A stretch of 64,000 bases of DNA. It comes from Simmondsia chinensis (lineage: Eukaryota; Streptophyta; Magnoliopsida; Caryophyllales; Simmondsiaceae). Made by a program: the position numbers and the translations under genes. Location: positions 5,845,501-5,909,500 of the forward strand of contig JAGTTD010000010.1 in NCBI GenBank assembly GCA_018398585.1. The letters run 5' to 3'. How positions within the stretch are numbered: the first letter of the stretch is position 1; the number at the start of each line of letters is the position of its first letter. This document shows, piece after piece, positions 10,836-21,659 of the stretch. A model generated the notes under the pieces. It had not been told where the DNA came from. It was given only the letters and a program-made list of their open reading frames with translations, and made no database searches.

Positions 10836-11295
10836 GATAATCTTTGTTCCCTAGAAGACAAAGCCGAAAGTGTTTGTTCTTCCGTCACATATTGCACTCC
10901 TATCGTATTGCCACTGGTGCCCCATTAACAAATGGCAAGCGTCCATGCTGACCACGTCACACGAAAATCCATTCTTGTACTTCGACCCAATCAAAAAATT
11001 GATCAAGTGTTTTTTAGCCACGGTTACCTGGTTTCCTTTTGAGCCATGATGACTTGTATGGACTTGGGTGAGCTTCTGTCTTCAACCCCAGCATGGCGAT
11101 TGCCTCTTCGAAAATCATGTTCTCACAACTTCCTGAGTCTATCACCATGCGGCGTACTCTACTGCCAATGGTGTAGGTGGCCTGGAAGATGTTTTTCCTC
11201 AGCCATCTATCACTTGGTTCTTCTCGTGGCGCAAAGCAAGTATGCATAACCACAAGTAGGCGTCCTTTAACACCCGCCGCAACGTCTTCTTCCAA
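10836..11295 (-). pseudogene. Gypsy retropepsin remnant and protease-RT linker
   Basis: The catalytic block RRMVIDSGSCENM (Asp near 11139) is the DSG form of gypsy retropepsin. It is followed by AIAMLGLKTEAHPSPYKSSW and, in other frames down to 10840, by GSKYKNGF and a QWQYDRS-type block. The family cuts the gag-pol polyprotein. The frame is lost between 11014 and 10840. Confidence 0.82.
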
Positions 11296-12380
11296 TTCGG
11301 ATACTTAGTATGGGTTTCTTCCCCACTAATCCCACTAACTTCTCCGTGGAACTCCACAATGAAAAGGCCCTTGCTGGGTCTATCACCCTCACGGCACTCA
11401 GCAGCACGATGATCCATGTCTCCACACTTGAAGCAACGGGTTCTTGAAGTAGCCGCCAAGTCCTAAGTAGCCGGTTTACCGGTATTGGTAACTATTGGCC
11501 TGTTCTATATGCTCTAATTTGGCGGTGCTCTCACTTGGTCTCTTCCACCAACCTGTGCTTCCCAAGCTCCTCCAAGTTGGCAACACCTTTGCTGCCGCTC
11601 ATCATTCACGACTCTCTGGCTTGCCTTTGAGATGGAAAAGATGTCGAATATGTTCAACACTTCATGTATAGACTCCTTCAATCCGCCATCCGCCAATTGC
11701 TCCCTTGTCTCTACAAAGTCATTCCTGGCGACCAATGAGTAGAACTCCGCCATGTACACCTCCGCCATGTACACCTCCATGGTTCTAGAGCCCTGATGCA
11801 ACTCTTATAAACGCTGGCACATCACCTTGCCATGATTGTGAGGCAGGAAGGTGCCTCACATATGTTTCTTCATCTTCTTCCACGTCTCTATCTTCGCCTA
11901 TCCCTAACGAAGCCGTATGTGTTCCAGCTATTGCCACCAGGCGGTGGCTCTATCCTATAACCGGGGTAGCAACAAATGGCACTTGCTTCCTCTCCGGTAC
12001 CTCCTTGAATTCGAGAACCTCCTCCAGCACAACAAGCCAATCCAAGAAATCCTTCCAGGTATCCTCCTCCATTGAACTCCGGGATCTCAATCTGAAGACT
12101 GGATTTCCACCTCCGATCATCAAAGTCTGTGGTATTTCTAGTATGCGGGCAATGCCTCCTTAGCCTCTGATCCAGTAACTCAGCTTCCAAAAATGGGTTT
12201 TGAAAGCTCTCCTCCGTCTAGTGCTTGTCACCCCTTGTCGGTTGATGTTGGGGCTAAGTTCCTGGTGTTGCATTGGGATTTTCCTCCAATTGAATAAAGT
12301 AATGCTTGATTCACTGGAATCTCTTTGCCATATCCTCAAACCTTCTCTCGTTCTACCATCGTATGTCTAGCTCGTAAACA
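11296..12380 (-). pseudogene. Gypsy gag remnant with CCHC knuckle
   Basis: A zinc knuckle RCFKCGDMDHRAAECRE lies at 11438-11388. Upstream pieces include IEIPEFNGGGYLEGFL (near 12090), a frame-broken retrotrans_gag part at 11890-12000 and SRTMEVYMAEVYMAEFYSLV near 11790, where a YMAEV block is directly duplicated. The N-terminal part reaches the left edge of the nested element at 12399. The fragment is highly decayed. Confidence 0.75.
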
Positions 12381-12398
12381 TCTCTGACGGCAGCGTAT

Positions 12399-12842
12399 TA
12401 TTACTCTCGGGCTTGAACCTCGAAAGTAAACTAATATAATTTTGGACAGATTGAGAATTTGAGATGAGAAAGAAGGGAAATTAGATGAGAAATAGAGAAT
12501 TTAGAGTTAAGATGAGATAAGAAGGGAAGGGGATGAGAAAATAGAGCTTTATCTCAACTTGAGATTGATATTTCAGATTTGTATTGAATGATTTGAACAA
12601 TACAACCAGCTCTTATTTATAACAATCTAAGCAAGCCAAACCCTTAGAACAATCTAGAATATAGACTAACTAACTAATAGTTGAATCTATAATTATTGGC
12701 ACCAATTAACAGCAAGCACAGCAGCAGGGTAGCCACGGCAGCAGTAGCAAAACACCAGCAGCCTTAACAGATTTTACTACCAAATGACTTTCCCGCCCAA
12801 TTGCAAATTTAAACTCTAGTCTCGGAATTTCAGTTTGTAACA
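12399..12842 (-). repeat. 3' LTR of the gag-only element
   Basis: 444 bp, ends AACA. The first two bases read TA where the partner LTR has TG, a point mutation of the terminal dinucleotide. It is near-identical to 15159-15606. Confidence 0.9.
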
Positions 12843-12855
12843 TTCCCTTCCCCTT
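12843..12855 (-). promoter_or_regulatory. Polypurine tract of the gag-only element
   Basis: Reads AAGGGGAAGGGAA on the minus strand directly before the 3' LTR start TGTTACAAAC: 13 purines without a break. Confidence 0.85.
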
Positions 12856-12931
12856 GAAAACATTCTTGTCCTCAAGAATAAAAGAGAACGAGTCATGGAA
12901 CACACTAGTTGGATGCATTGCCCTTCCGAAA

Positions 12932-14803
12932 CTAAAGTTTTTTAGACTTGTACAACTTCATAGTGAGGTCGTGCAATTCCTTCCTTCGAGCTATTGGATC
13001 CACTTCATCCTCGCTGCCATTGTCATGATCGGACTCCTCATTTTCAGCATCATCTTCATCACTTTCGAATTCGCCTTCGACTTCAACCCCTCTTGCCATC
13101 ATGAGAAGCTTAGGGTTGCACCTATGACCAGGTACATAAGGTTGATGGCATTTAAAACAGCGGTTTCGGGACACCTTCTGAATGTTTCGGGGGCCTTTAT
13201 GCTCATCCCATTTCTGATGGTCGAATCCTTTGTGAGAATGTTGGAAGTTTTCTTCCTGATGCTTGGGACGATCGAGAAATGTTTCCAGATGCTTGGGCCG
13301 ATCAAGAAATGTTAAGTCGGAAGCCTCAATCAATTTCGCTTTAGCAAAAGCTTGAGACAAGGAAGTAGGTTCAAGAGCCTTCACCAAAGTCTTGATTTCC
13401 GGCTTTAACCTACTAATGAAGCTCGAGACATTAAAGGACTTGGGGGCTCGAGGTGCAATTATAATCATACTGGCTCGGAGATTTTCAAATTTCATCATAT
13501 AGGACTTCACGGTAGTGACCTGCGCTAATTTGTTGAAGCTTTCCACGATATCACCCACTTCTTCATCATCATAGCGCTCGCATATTTCGGACACGAACTG
13601 GTCCCAAGTAAGAATGAGATTGCTCTTTAACAGGCTGTAGAACCATACTTCGTGATCCACTTGAAGATAAACCGCGGCCAATTCCACCCTTTGATCCTCA
13701 GGAATGGCATAGAAATGGAATTATCGCTCACATCTTCTTATCCAAGAGCGAGGTTGCTTTCCATCAAATTTGTCAAGTTGAACTCGAGGTTGTCGAAAGC
13801 TATTGTTTCTATTCCCGTAAGAGACTTCGTTGCTTCGGTTAATAACAAATTCAGATTCATTTACCCCCAAATTATACTGCTGCACAGTGTCAGGTTGATG
13901 ATTATTCAGTCCGGCATTCAAGCAAACAGGTCGGGTGCGAGGTGGATCATGAAATGGATCAAAGTGTCCTGCATTTTCGTTCTCTGTTTTGTTCGGTGCT
14001 GCAGCAGCTTCCACAGGTCGATAGGGTGGATCGGGAGGGTGATCTTTTGGTCCAAAAATCATACTTTCATCTCGGCTTTGCCTCGGATCTTTGGCTTGCT
14101 CGTGAAGGCCATCAATGTTGATGACATTCCTCAAATTGTGAGCTTGGTCTGCACATGATTGCTGCGGTTCTGCACCAACATTCAGTGTGTGAGTTTGAGG
14201 CAAATTTGAAGCTCCCAAAATCTGACTCAAAGGCAACAATCCTCCTCCATTTGCTCCTACATTCGACCTTTGCATCTGATTTTGCAATGTGGCCAATTGC
14301 TCCCTCACTCGAGCATCAATTGCTTGCTTGTTAAACTCATTAAACCTCTCTTCAAAATTTTGTAATTGTCGGTTTAGATGAGCATCAATCCTACCATCAA
14401 TCTCGTTCACTTGCTTATTCAATCGATCGGCCACTGCCTCCTCAATTTGATGCTTATGTTGATTAAATTTCTCCTCAAAACCCAGAATTTGCAAGCCAAA
14501 ACGCTCATTAAACTTCTCATCCTGATCTTGCAACCTCTTATGCAAACATTCCTCCATTTTATACAAGCGTTCCTCCATTCTTTGCTCAAGCTCCAGCTGA
14601 TCTTGATTAAACTGAATCATTAACGCTTTTAACTTTGCATTCAGCTCAACACGAGTAACTTGCTGGTCCTGTTCTGCATTATTACTAACCACATCAGCAT
14701 AGGTTGGATTTGTTGATGCCCGAGCAGCGGCAGCACGCATGAGGACTCCAGCGGACAACACCATAGCCCCGGGCTCCATTCTCTCTTCCAATCGCAAGCA
14801 CAC
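12932..14803 (-). pseudogene. Gag of the TR-GAG element, one in-frame stop
   Basis: A single frame of about 623 codons from the ATG at 14803 to the stop at 12932, interrupted only by a TAA at 13723-13721 between RRCER and FHFYAIPEDQ, where gypsy gag normally has Tyr. The N-terminal third is heptad-rich and charged (about residues 50-170), predicted by eye to form a coiled coil. The middle, WFYSLLKSNLILTWDQFVSE, then YMMKFENL, is the Ty3/gypsy retrotrans_gag capsid region. Near the C-terminus RCFKCHQPYVPGHRC is a zinc knuckle, followed by an acidic stretch (FESDEDDAENEESDHD). A copied unit (TFLDRPKHLE/TFLDRPKHQE) is duplicated. No protease or RT follows. The protein would package the element's RNA. 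Confidence 0.88.
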
Positions 14804-15141
14804 GAGTTCTTGATCTCAATCTGAACTGATCTGCTCCTGATCGGATCGATCTAGATGTGATCAATCACCTTCTAAATTTCCAGATCAAATTGTGGAGCAA
14901 AATCTGAGTTAATCCTGATCAAATTGTTGTGAACTGATCTGATTTTCTACTGGATTCTGCAATCTTGATCAGTTTGAGCTAAACATTGAACAATGCTTGT
15001 TTCTGGAATTTTCATGCTTGTGTCTGATTTGATCTGATTGTGTGTAAGCTGGAATCTGCACTGGAAGTCGAACTTCAGCACTGGATTGAAATTCCGAATT
15101 TTTTTTTTTTTTTTTATTACGCAATTGATCGGAAGCTAAAC

Positions 15142-15156
15142 GAGACTCTGATACCA
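15142..15156 (-). promoter_or_regulatory. Primer binding site of the gag-only element
   Basis: Reads TGGTATCAGAGTCTC on the minus strand, two bases inside the 5' LTR; tRNA-Met type. Confidence 0.88.
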
Positions 15157-15158
15157 AT

Positions 15159-15606
15159 TGTTACGCTCGGGCTTGAACCTTGAACGTAAACTAATATAAT
15201 TTTGGATAGATTGAGAATTTGAGATGAGAAAGAAGGGAAATTAGATGAGAAATAGAGAATTTAGAGTTAAGATGAGATAAGAAGGGAAGGGGATGAGAAA
15301 ATAGAGTTTTATCTCAACTTGAGATTAATATTTCAGATTTGTATTGAATGATTTGAACAATACAGCCAGCTCTTATTTATAACAATCTAAGCAAGCCAAA
15401 CCCTTAGAACAATCTAGAATATAGACTAACTAACTAACTAATATTTGAATCTATTATTATTGGCGCCAATTAACAGCAAGCACAGCAAAAGGGTAGCCAC
15501 TGCAGCATCAGCAAAACACCAGCAGCCTTAATAGATTTTACCGCCAAATGACGTTCCCGCCCAATTGCAAATTTAAACTCAAGTCTCGGAATTTCGGTTT
15601 GTAACA
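15159..15606 (-). repeat. 5' LTR of the gag-only element
   Basis: 448 bp with TG/CA ends, near-identical to 12399-12842, with one extra CTAA unit near 15431. Confidence 0.92.
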
Positions 15607-15644
15607 CGTACCTCTATCACCCACGGTCCATCTAAGAAGTTATT

Positions 15645-15660
15645 CTGAGCTCTAACACCA
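15645..15660 (-). promoter_or_regulatory. Primer binding site of the gypsy element
   Basis: Reads TGGTGTTAGAGCTCAG on the minus strand, two bases inside the LTR end. It resembles the tRNA-Met family of primer sites with a substitution. Confidence 0.65.
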
Positions 15661-15662
15661 GC

Positions 15663-16048
15663 TGATGCAGCGCGTAAAATGGAAAATTTGGGAACGAAAA
15701 GTTTTAACGGCCTTCTTTTTTATTTTCTTACGAAAATAATAAAACAAGGGGGAAAATATTGATCAATTCCACACTACTCGAGAAAGAAAGAAAATCCAAG
15801 AAACTCTTGAAATTAAATCTAAAAACTGAATGCTAAAACTATAGATTTCTTCTTATTTAAATAGAGAAGCTAGTTGAGTAAGATTAAAAAACTAAAAGAT
15901 AATTACGAATAAAATCTCAAAACTAAAACTAATTCTATTAGAAATCAAACTCTTCCTTTGTCGCGTCCACACCATGCCACCAACACTGATACTCGCCAAC
16001 AAATCCTACCCGCCAAGTATGGTGACGCGGGTCATGCTGGCTGCATCA
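15663..16048 (-). repeat. 5' LTR of the gypsy element
   Basis: 386 bp bounded by TGATGCAGC and GCTGCATCA, exact inverted 9-mers. It shares its middle with 9050-9260. The next base to the right belongs to a LINE endonuclease remnant. Confidence 0.75.
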
Positions 16049-16126
16049 GATTGTGTTGAAATGATAGGTTTTAGAAAACTTTGGCGTATTGGTAGCACTT
16101 TCATGTGGTCAAACCAAAAGGTTGGG

Positions 16127-16166
<40 letters not shown>

Positions 16167-16735
16167 GTATAAAGTCAAAGATAGATCGAGTAATGGGGAA
16201 TTGGAAGTGGAGGAAGAGCTTTGAGGCATACACCATGGTTATTATTTTTGGTATTTTCGACCACTCAACTCTAGTAGTCCAGTTGAGCATAGGAAGAAAT
16301 AGACACTAAACTCTGGTAGTCCAGTTGAGCATAAGAAGAAATAGAGGTCAGCAAGCATAAAAGACAGGTAATTGGACATCTGATATGGAAGGTTTCAGGG
16401 ACATTTTGACTGGACCATGGTCTACTCCACTCGTGGGTACACCACAATTTGGAAGTTAGAATTGACCAAGGTGGAACTTAAGATCTTTTTGAGGAGGTTC
16501 TCGAGTGGAATTTTAGAGCCTGTTGAGAAAACGCGGGTAGAATCGAGTAAGTTGCAACAAGAGAGAACTGAACAAACACAAGCCACTCGGTTAGGTGAAG
16601 AGGAAGTTAATTTCTCTTATCGAAGCATAACATGATTACATAGCTTAAAGGGCTAAGTCGAAGTATCTGTATCTTTCTGACATATAGGGACACCATACTT
16701 TCCTAGGCTCATTTCTGTACGGACTCTAAAGAATG

Positions 16736-16888
16736 CAGTATAGTACCAACACGCAAGAGCCGGATCCTATTAGAACTTATACCAACACGCAAGAGCCGGA
16801 TCCTATTAGAACTCCGAAGTTAAGTGTACTTGGGCGAGAGTAATACCAAGATAGGTGGCCTCCTGGGAAGACCATGTGTTGCACCCCT
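16736..16888 (+). rRNA. 5S rRNA-derived sequence (head of the SINE), not a normal 5S gene
   Basis: The 3' two thirds follow plant 5S rRNA closely: GGATCCTATTAGAACTCCG, AAGTTAAGTGTACTTGGGCG, a GAGAGTAATAC block, GGTGGCCTCCTGGGAAG and the end TGTTGCACCCCT. The internal control region used by TFIIIA and RNA polymerase III lies in this part. The front is unusual: a unit of about 36 bp (taccaacacgcaagagccgg and onward) occurs twice in tandem (near 16744-16779 and 16781-16815). No T-run terminator follows; the sequence runs into the SINE tail. It is a pseudogene or SINE head, alone and far from any 5S array. Confidence 0.82.
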
Positions 16889-17017
16889 CAGGTTGGGAGT
16901 TCTCGGAAATAGCCTCTCTTCAGGGTGGCACCCTAAAGGGATAAGGCTGCTTACATCCACCCCCCAAACCCTTAGGCGGGAGACGCTAGGGCACTGGGAA
17001 TGTTGTTGCTTTTCTCG
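16736..17017 (+). mobile_element. SINE with a 5S rRNA-derived head and an RTE-like tail
   Basis: An insertion of about 280 bp inside the LINE, flanked by AAAGAATG at 16728-16735 and 17018-17025. The first 150 bp are 5S rRNA-like. The rest, ggttgggagttctcggaaa followed by the aggctgcttacatccaccc and GGGCACTGGG blocks and a short TTG tail, is the tail found on the RTE LINEs at 26.2 and 36.4 kb. Removing the insertion reconnects the LINE reading frame across the site, which supports a single insertion of the whole unit. Confidence 0.8.
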
Positions 17018-17975
17018 AAAGAATGAGGAGGGTACGTGTCTTGAAGATCCCACAAACGTTGAAAAGGAGCTCTTGCAATTTTACAAGAAGATGTTGGTGT
17101 CTAAAATGGTTATGCGTAACACTGTGGACACAGAGGTCATCAACGCAGGATAGTTTTGGATGATGAGGATTGGGCTGTCTTGCTGCAACCAAACTCATGT
17201 GGAAACCATTGAAGCGGTTTGGTCCATTTCACCAAATAAACCTCTCGGTCTTTATAAGTTTCCATCATAGTTTTCTTGGGTATGTCAGGAATCATTAGTG
17301 TGGAATTTTATTCAGCTGTTAGGGATTTCTATAGAAAGGGTAACATGCTTAAATGTCTCAATGCTACAACAACTTGCCTAATACCGAAAATGAAAAGCCT
17401 AAGAGAGTTGAGGACTACGAGCCTTTTTTATATTGTAATTTGGTATACAAATTTATTTCAAAGCTGATGGTGAATAGGCTATCTAGGGCCTTGGAAGATC
17501 ACTAATCCCTCTTAAGTCGCCTTCAGTACAGAAAGAATGATCTTTGACAGTGTCCTCCAAGGGCAAAAAATTATCAGGAACTATAATACGAAGAATGTCT
17601 TGTCTAGATTCTTCCTAACGGTGGATATCAGAAAAGCATATGACTCCGTGGCCTAGAAATTTATTGAGGTGTTGTTGAGACGGTTGGGTTTCCCCGAACC
17701 CATCTACGAAGCACATTATGCAATGTATCTCCTCACCTTCATATTGATGCAGCTTAAGGGAAATCTTGTGGGCTTTTTTAAAGGGGCAAGGGGCTTGACG
17801 TAGGGAGGCCCTATTTCCCCCTGTCTCTTTATTATCAGTAGCGAATTCCTATCTAGACAATTACAGGTTTTCATTAGGGGTTATATCCATTTCCCCTAAA
17901 TGCCACATATTGAACTTCACCCACTTGGTATATGTTGATGACCTGCTACTTTTCTTTTGAGGTGACTTTGATTCG

Positions 17976-20019
17976 TGAACATGGTACCTTATTTTCCAAA
18001 ATAAGAGACCCTTAACGAGTCTAACATGGATCAGACTCACCACACATACATGCATTGCATAGGTCAAACTAGGCCATAGACTCTTAGGAGAATGAGGTTG
18101 AGCTAGGTCAAAATGAAAAATTTCATGCATTCGCAAATGAGTCGACTGTGATCAATCCACAGCGTTGGCGGGTCCAACTGAGGTGACTAATTATGCTGCG
18201 CAAGTTGACCCTATATCTATCGACATTCTCTAACATGAAACCGGGGGTACTAATATTTAGGAAATTAATTATTTTAAAAGCATGGCCTGTTTGTGAGTAT
18301 TTTCGATTTGTAAATTTAGGTATTTAAAAAACTGGAAACTAGAATTTGTAAATGATGTTTTTCCATTTTGATGTTTTTCTACTAGTTTTAGTTCAAAGGA
18401 AAAAGCAAAAAATTAAAATAAGGAAAAATTGTTTTCAAGTTTGGCTTTTAGTTTCTAAAATATTTAAAATTTTTGAACAGAAACTAATACTAAATAAGTC
18501 ATTAAGTTATTAAATAAAAGTCCTGTAAAGTTGTTATTTAATTTTCTAAAAGAAATTTACTCATAGAAATTCTGAATATCCAGCTAACTTTTTTAGATAA
18601 TGTTATTGTCAGAGTAAAATTATTATTACCAAAGTAAGATAGTTTGATTAAGATAGTAATTTTCAAGGTAAATTTGTTACTCTCATTATTTATAAGTCAC
18701 ATAATTACGTTAACAACAATAACTTTTGCCTTGTCAATAACAACTTACTCTTCTTATTTTTGGTGTTTTGTATTTTTTTAAGCTTCATTTTGGTGAATGT
18801 GCCCTATTCTAGTGAGTTTGCCATATTTTGTATCCCCAAGCTTCGCCCTTTAATTACCGGAAAGAAAAGCTCCCACTTGTTTTTATTTTTTGACTTTGCA
18901 TTTGTTTTCTTCTTTTAGCCTTGGTCAACACCTTTATTGCTACTTGTACAGCTTGAAAATATCCTAAGAAATATAATATAATATTTGCTTAATGAAAATA
19001 AAATGTTAGAAAGGAAACATGAACTCATCAAAGTGACGAAATGATGATTTCATAAAATCTGACCACCCCCCCCTAAGTATTGGGAAATTTCCGTGAATCT
19101 TTGCCGACCCAACAAAAAGATATATTTTTTTTACATTATAATAATCAAAATTAAAATGAATTAAATATTTATTTTTCCCTATATATAGACCCGACATGAT
19201 TCAAGGGCTTCAGAAAGTACAGCAAGAAATTGCTTTTGAATTCCCTCCAGGTATGATTTTCTTCAATAATAAGCGATAGCATAAAATATGGCACACTTGC
19301 GAAAGCGAGGTCCAAAAAAAGAACGAAAAGTGCATGATTTGTTCTTGTAATAAGGTTTTACGATTAGAGCTGGATACTTAATTTAAAAGTATTCAGCTTA
19401 TGTATTTAATACACATGATACCAAATCACTTGTATATGAAAAAGTTTTCATTAGATATTGCTTTTTATAAATCATGATTTTTTTCTACATAGGATGTAAT
19501 TGCAAGAAACTCTGAGTGCAACAGAAGTTGGCACAAGACTCGACCGTCGTTATAAGAGAATAGTCAATTGGTGTATTTTTTGCTTTCCACTTTGGCTGTT
19601 ATTATGTTTTCATAGTTTTGCTTTTTCTCTTCTCCTACATTTGTGGGCGTCCTCGAACACCGCTTTTGTATATATATATATTGAATACTTCAATTAAATA
19701 TATGCAGTCATAATTATTTGGAGTATTCATGCATGCATGCATATCAATTATTACGTAGAAATGAGAAACTTTCTTTTTTTCTTTTTTTTTTTTTTTTTTG
19801 TTTCTATATCATCTCTCATGATTCCTTCACATACGTCTTTATATGATTGTTACACGGAGGGATGTCAATTTTCATCCAAAAAAGAAAAGAGGGATGTCAA
19901 TTTGATTCAAATCTATCCGATATTCATCCAACTCAATCCATTAATATGAGTTCCATGTAAAAATGAAGTGTTTTAAATAGATTTAGATTTGGATACTCAT
20001 AAAAGACTTGTAAGTTATG
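17976..20019. other. Non-coding AT-rich DNA
   Basis: No gene can be supported. 17976-18240 is less AT-rich and may be further LINE or LTR debris. 19000-19200 has a chance frame only. A T-run lies at 19771-19799. Confidence 0.45.
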
Positions 20020-20036
20020 TGGGATTTAGATATTCA

Positions 20037-20158
20037 CATATCCCACCCGTCAGGGTTACACCCTGAAGGGGTAAGGCTGCGTACATCCCACCCGTCCCAG
20101 ACTCTGTTTATGCGAGAGTCCTTGAGACACTGGGTCTGTTGTTGTTGTTGTTATTGTT
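20037..20158 (+). mobile_element. 5'-truncated RTE/SINE tail insertion with a 17-bp target duplication
   Basis: A 122-bp insertion containing aggggtaaggctgcgtacat, the GGGTCTG block and a TTG-repeat tail. The identical 17-mer tgggatttagatattca flanks it at 20020-20036 and 20159-20175. This is the shared 3' tail of the RTE LINE and SINE of this genome, inserted without its front part. Confidence 0.85.
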
Positions 20159-20175
20159 TGGGATTTAGATATTCA

Positions 20176-21659
20176 TAAATGATTTTTAAGTTATATGGGA
20201 TATGGATGGATCAAACCCGATATACCACCAACCCAAACTAGACTTATATGTATTTTCTTTTGCATTTAATTTATTAATAATTTTCTGGCTTTTGCGTTAC
20301 GGGTTTTCTCGTCAATTATCGAAAGAAACCCAAACCAGGAGTTTTAAATAATAAGCGGGGCACAAGGAAGCCCACCGGAGAAGAGAAAAACACTAGAGAT
20401 AATATACGTATTTATTTTACTTTCCTTTTTTTTTTAAAAAAATCAATTAGGACCCCATAGTTTTGTTACGTAGACTTGTTATATGTGCAAGCAAGCACGC
20501 AATTAATGTTATTATTGTTATGAGAATTTGATGTGTTATACGGTTGAATATATTATTTTAGCTGATGTACATGGATTTGAATTAAGAAGTGAATGAGTCT
20601 TTAATGGATTCGAGTTGACTCGAGTTTAATAAGTTGGATATGGATGGATGCAAATTTGACCACCATGCGTTATTGTTTCCATAATGTCAATGTGAACCGA
20701 TACATATTATTTAGGGATAAAATTTATGGAAATATGATTTTCTTACAATATTTTAGAATGTAATGCAGAATTATTTAGCCCTTGATTTAATAATTTTTGT
20801 TTTAGGAAACCTCACTGTAAAAGATTAAATGGGGAGAAAAAAAAATCAAAGCTCCTGAACGCAAGGGCGCATTTGATATCACATTTTTGTTACATTTTTT
20901 AGTTTTTGAAAAATTACAAATTAAATATTAAAAGCAGTTTTTTCTTAGTTTTAATTTTCTACTTGCATTATTTAAAATGGTTCCTTAAGCATGTCGTCAT
21001 AGTCAAATCAAGGAAAAATTCTACATCTAGAAGTCCCAAAACGAAGTCATATTTGTTTTTCAAAACAGCAACAACAAAAAAAAAAAAAAAAAGAAAAAAA
21101 AAACGAAGTCATATTTTAAAATTTTATTCTAATTAGTCTTTATATTTTAGAATAGGAAAGAAATAAGCCTTGAAACCCTATGCCACCAAGAGAGAGTGGC
21201 ACAGTTATCACTATATCAGATATCGAAAGTTCATTGTTGTTGCTGTTATTTTGGATACTTATTGTTGCAGCTATATACATATGTTCAAAAAGGTAAGTAG
21301 AATATTAGACGAGCTATCAATATATAGCCTAACCTAGTGAGTCAACATATGCAATTCTTTCAAGGTTCTGCCACGATTCTTCTCCTACATGTCCTCATCC
21401 TTGTCCAAAATGACTTGAGTTATTTGCCACCAAATTTGCAACCAGATTACCTTGACAAAAAAATGAAAAACTCGAGTAATGTCATACTTATCAATCATCT
21501 CTTAGATATCTTCAAAATAATGGCAATTAATATTCTATGGGCATTTTGAATTCTTTCTGGATCACTTTGATGATGATCAGACTTATATATTATTACACTA
21601 ACGTGCAGTTTCTTAACAATTTTGCAGATAGACTATTGGAGCCAGATAAGATTATTATC
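20176..21659. other. Non-coding DNA upstream of the DC1 gene
   Basis: AT-rich with poly(A)/poly(T) runs (20425-20445, 21076-21103). Any promoter of the DC1 gene should lie in 21240-21660; a TATATATTA stretch occurs at 21585-21593 but cannot be assigned firmly. Confidence 0.4.

Larger units (their letters stand above)
12399..15606 (-). mobile_element. Gag-only LTR retrotransposon (TR-GAG type), nested in the gypsy element
   Basis: 3.2 kb: LTRs at 12399-12842 and 15159-15606, tRNA-Met type PBS at 15142-15156, polypurine tract at 12843-12855, and one long gag frame that fills the interior with no room for pol. Target duplications are CGTAT (12394-12398) and CGTAC (15607-15611), one mismatch. 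Removing it rejoins the gypsy leader. Counting by eye, the LTRs differ at a little over 20 positions plus one 4-bp indel, so the insertion is fairly old but younger than its host. Such elements need another element's RT and integrase. Confidence 0.9.
9030..16048 (-). mobile_element. Ty3/gypsy (chromovirus-like) element, integrase missing, carrying a nested LTR element
   Basis: The 5' LTR is at 15663-16048 with its PBS at 15645-15660; gag, protease, RT and RNase H remnants read towards lower coordinates; a truncated 3' LTR lies at 9030-9322. The LTR termini are TGATGCAGC and GCTGCATCA, a 9-bp inverted repeat. RNase H runs straight into the 3' LTR with no room for integrase, so that domain has been lost or the end was rearranged. 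The gag-only element at 12399-15606 sits in the 5' leader. The PR and linker wording resembles short plant chromoviruses (Reina/CRM side), by recall only. Confidence 0.78.
16049..17975 (+). pseudogene. L1-type LINE ORF2 remnant (endonuclease and RT)
   Basis: Endonuclease end: STFMWSNQKV, then after a run of 34 G (16131-16164) KSKIDRVMGNWKW and IFDHSTLV, matching the plant L1 blocks TWSN, SKLDRALVN and SDHSP. The linker before RT continues at 16430-16630. After the SINE insertion it resumes with CLEDPTNVEKELLQFYKKML (17039-17098), then NATTTCLIPK, FISKLMVNRLS, and finally VYVDDLLLFF near 17926-17955, the RT catalytic box. Stops and frameshifts are frequent. The ORF would have nicked DNA and primed reverse transcription there. 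It ends near 17975 without an identifiable 3' tail. Confidence 0.85.

Noticed and set aside
15974..16309. Frames on both strands with poly-Gly or poly-Pro
   Set aside because: The repeats come from the 34-G run; only the LINE endonuclease reading around it has family motifs.
16736..16888. Functional 5S rRNA gene
   Set aside because: Front part duplicated, no terminator, substitutions in the body, single copy inside a LINE, and a SINE tail attached.
16736..17017. Cassandra LTR element (5S in LTR)
   Set aside because: No LTR pair, PBS or 5-bp duplication; the unit has an RTE-like TTG tail and an 8-bp duplication, which fits a SINE.
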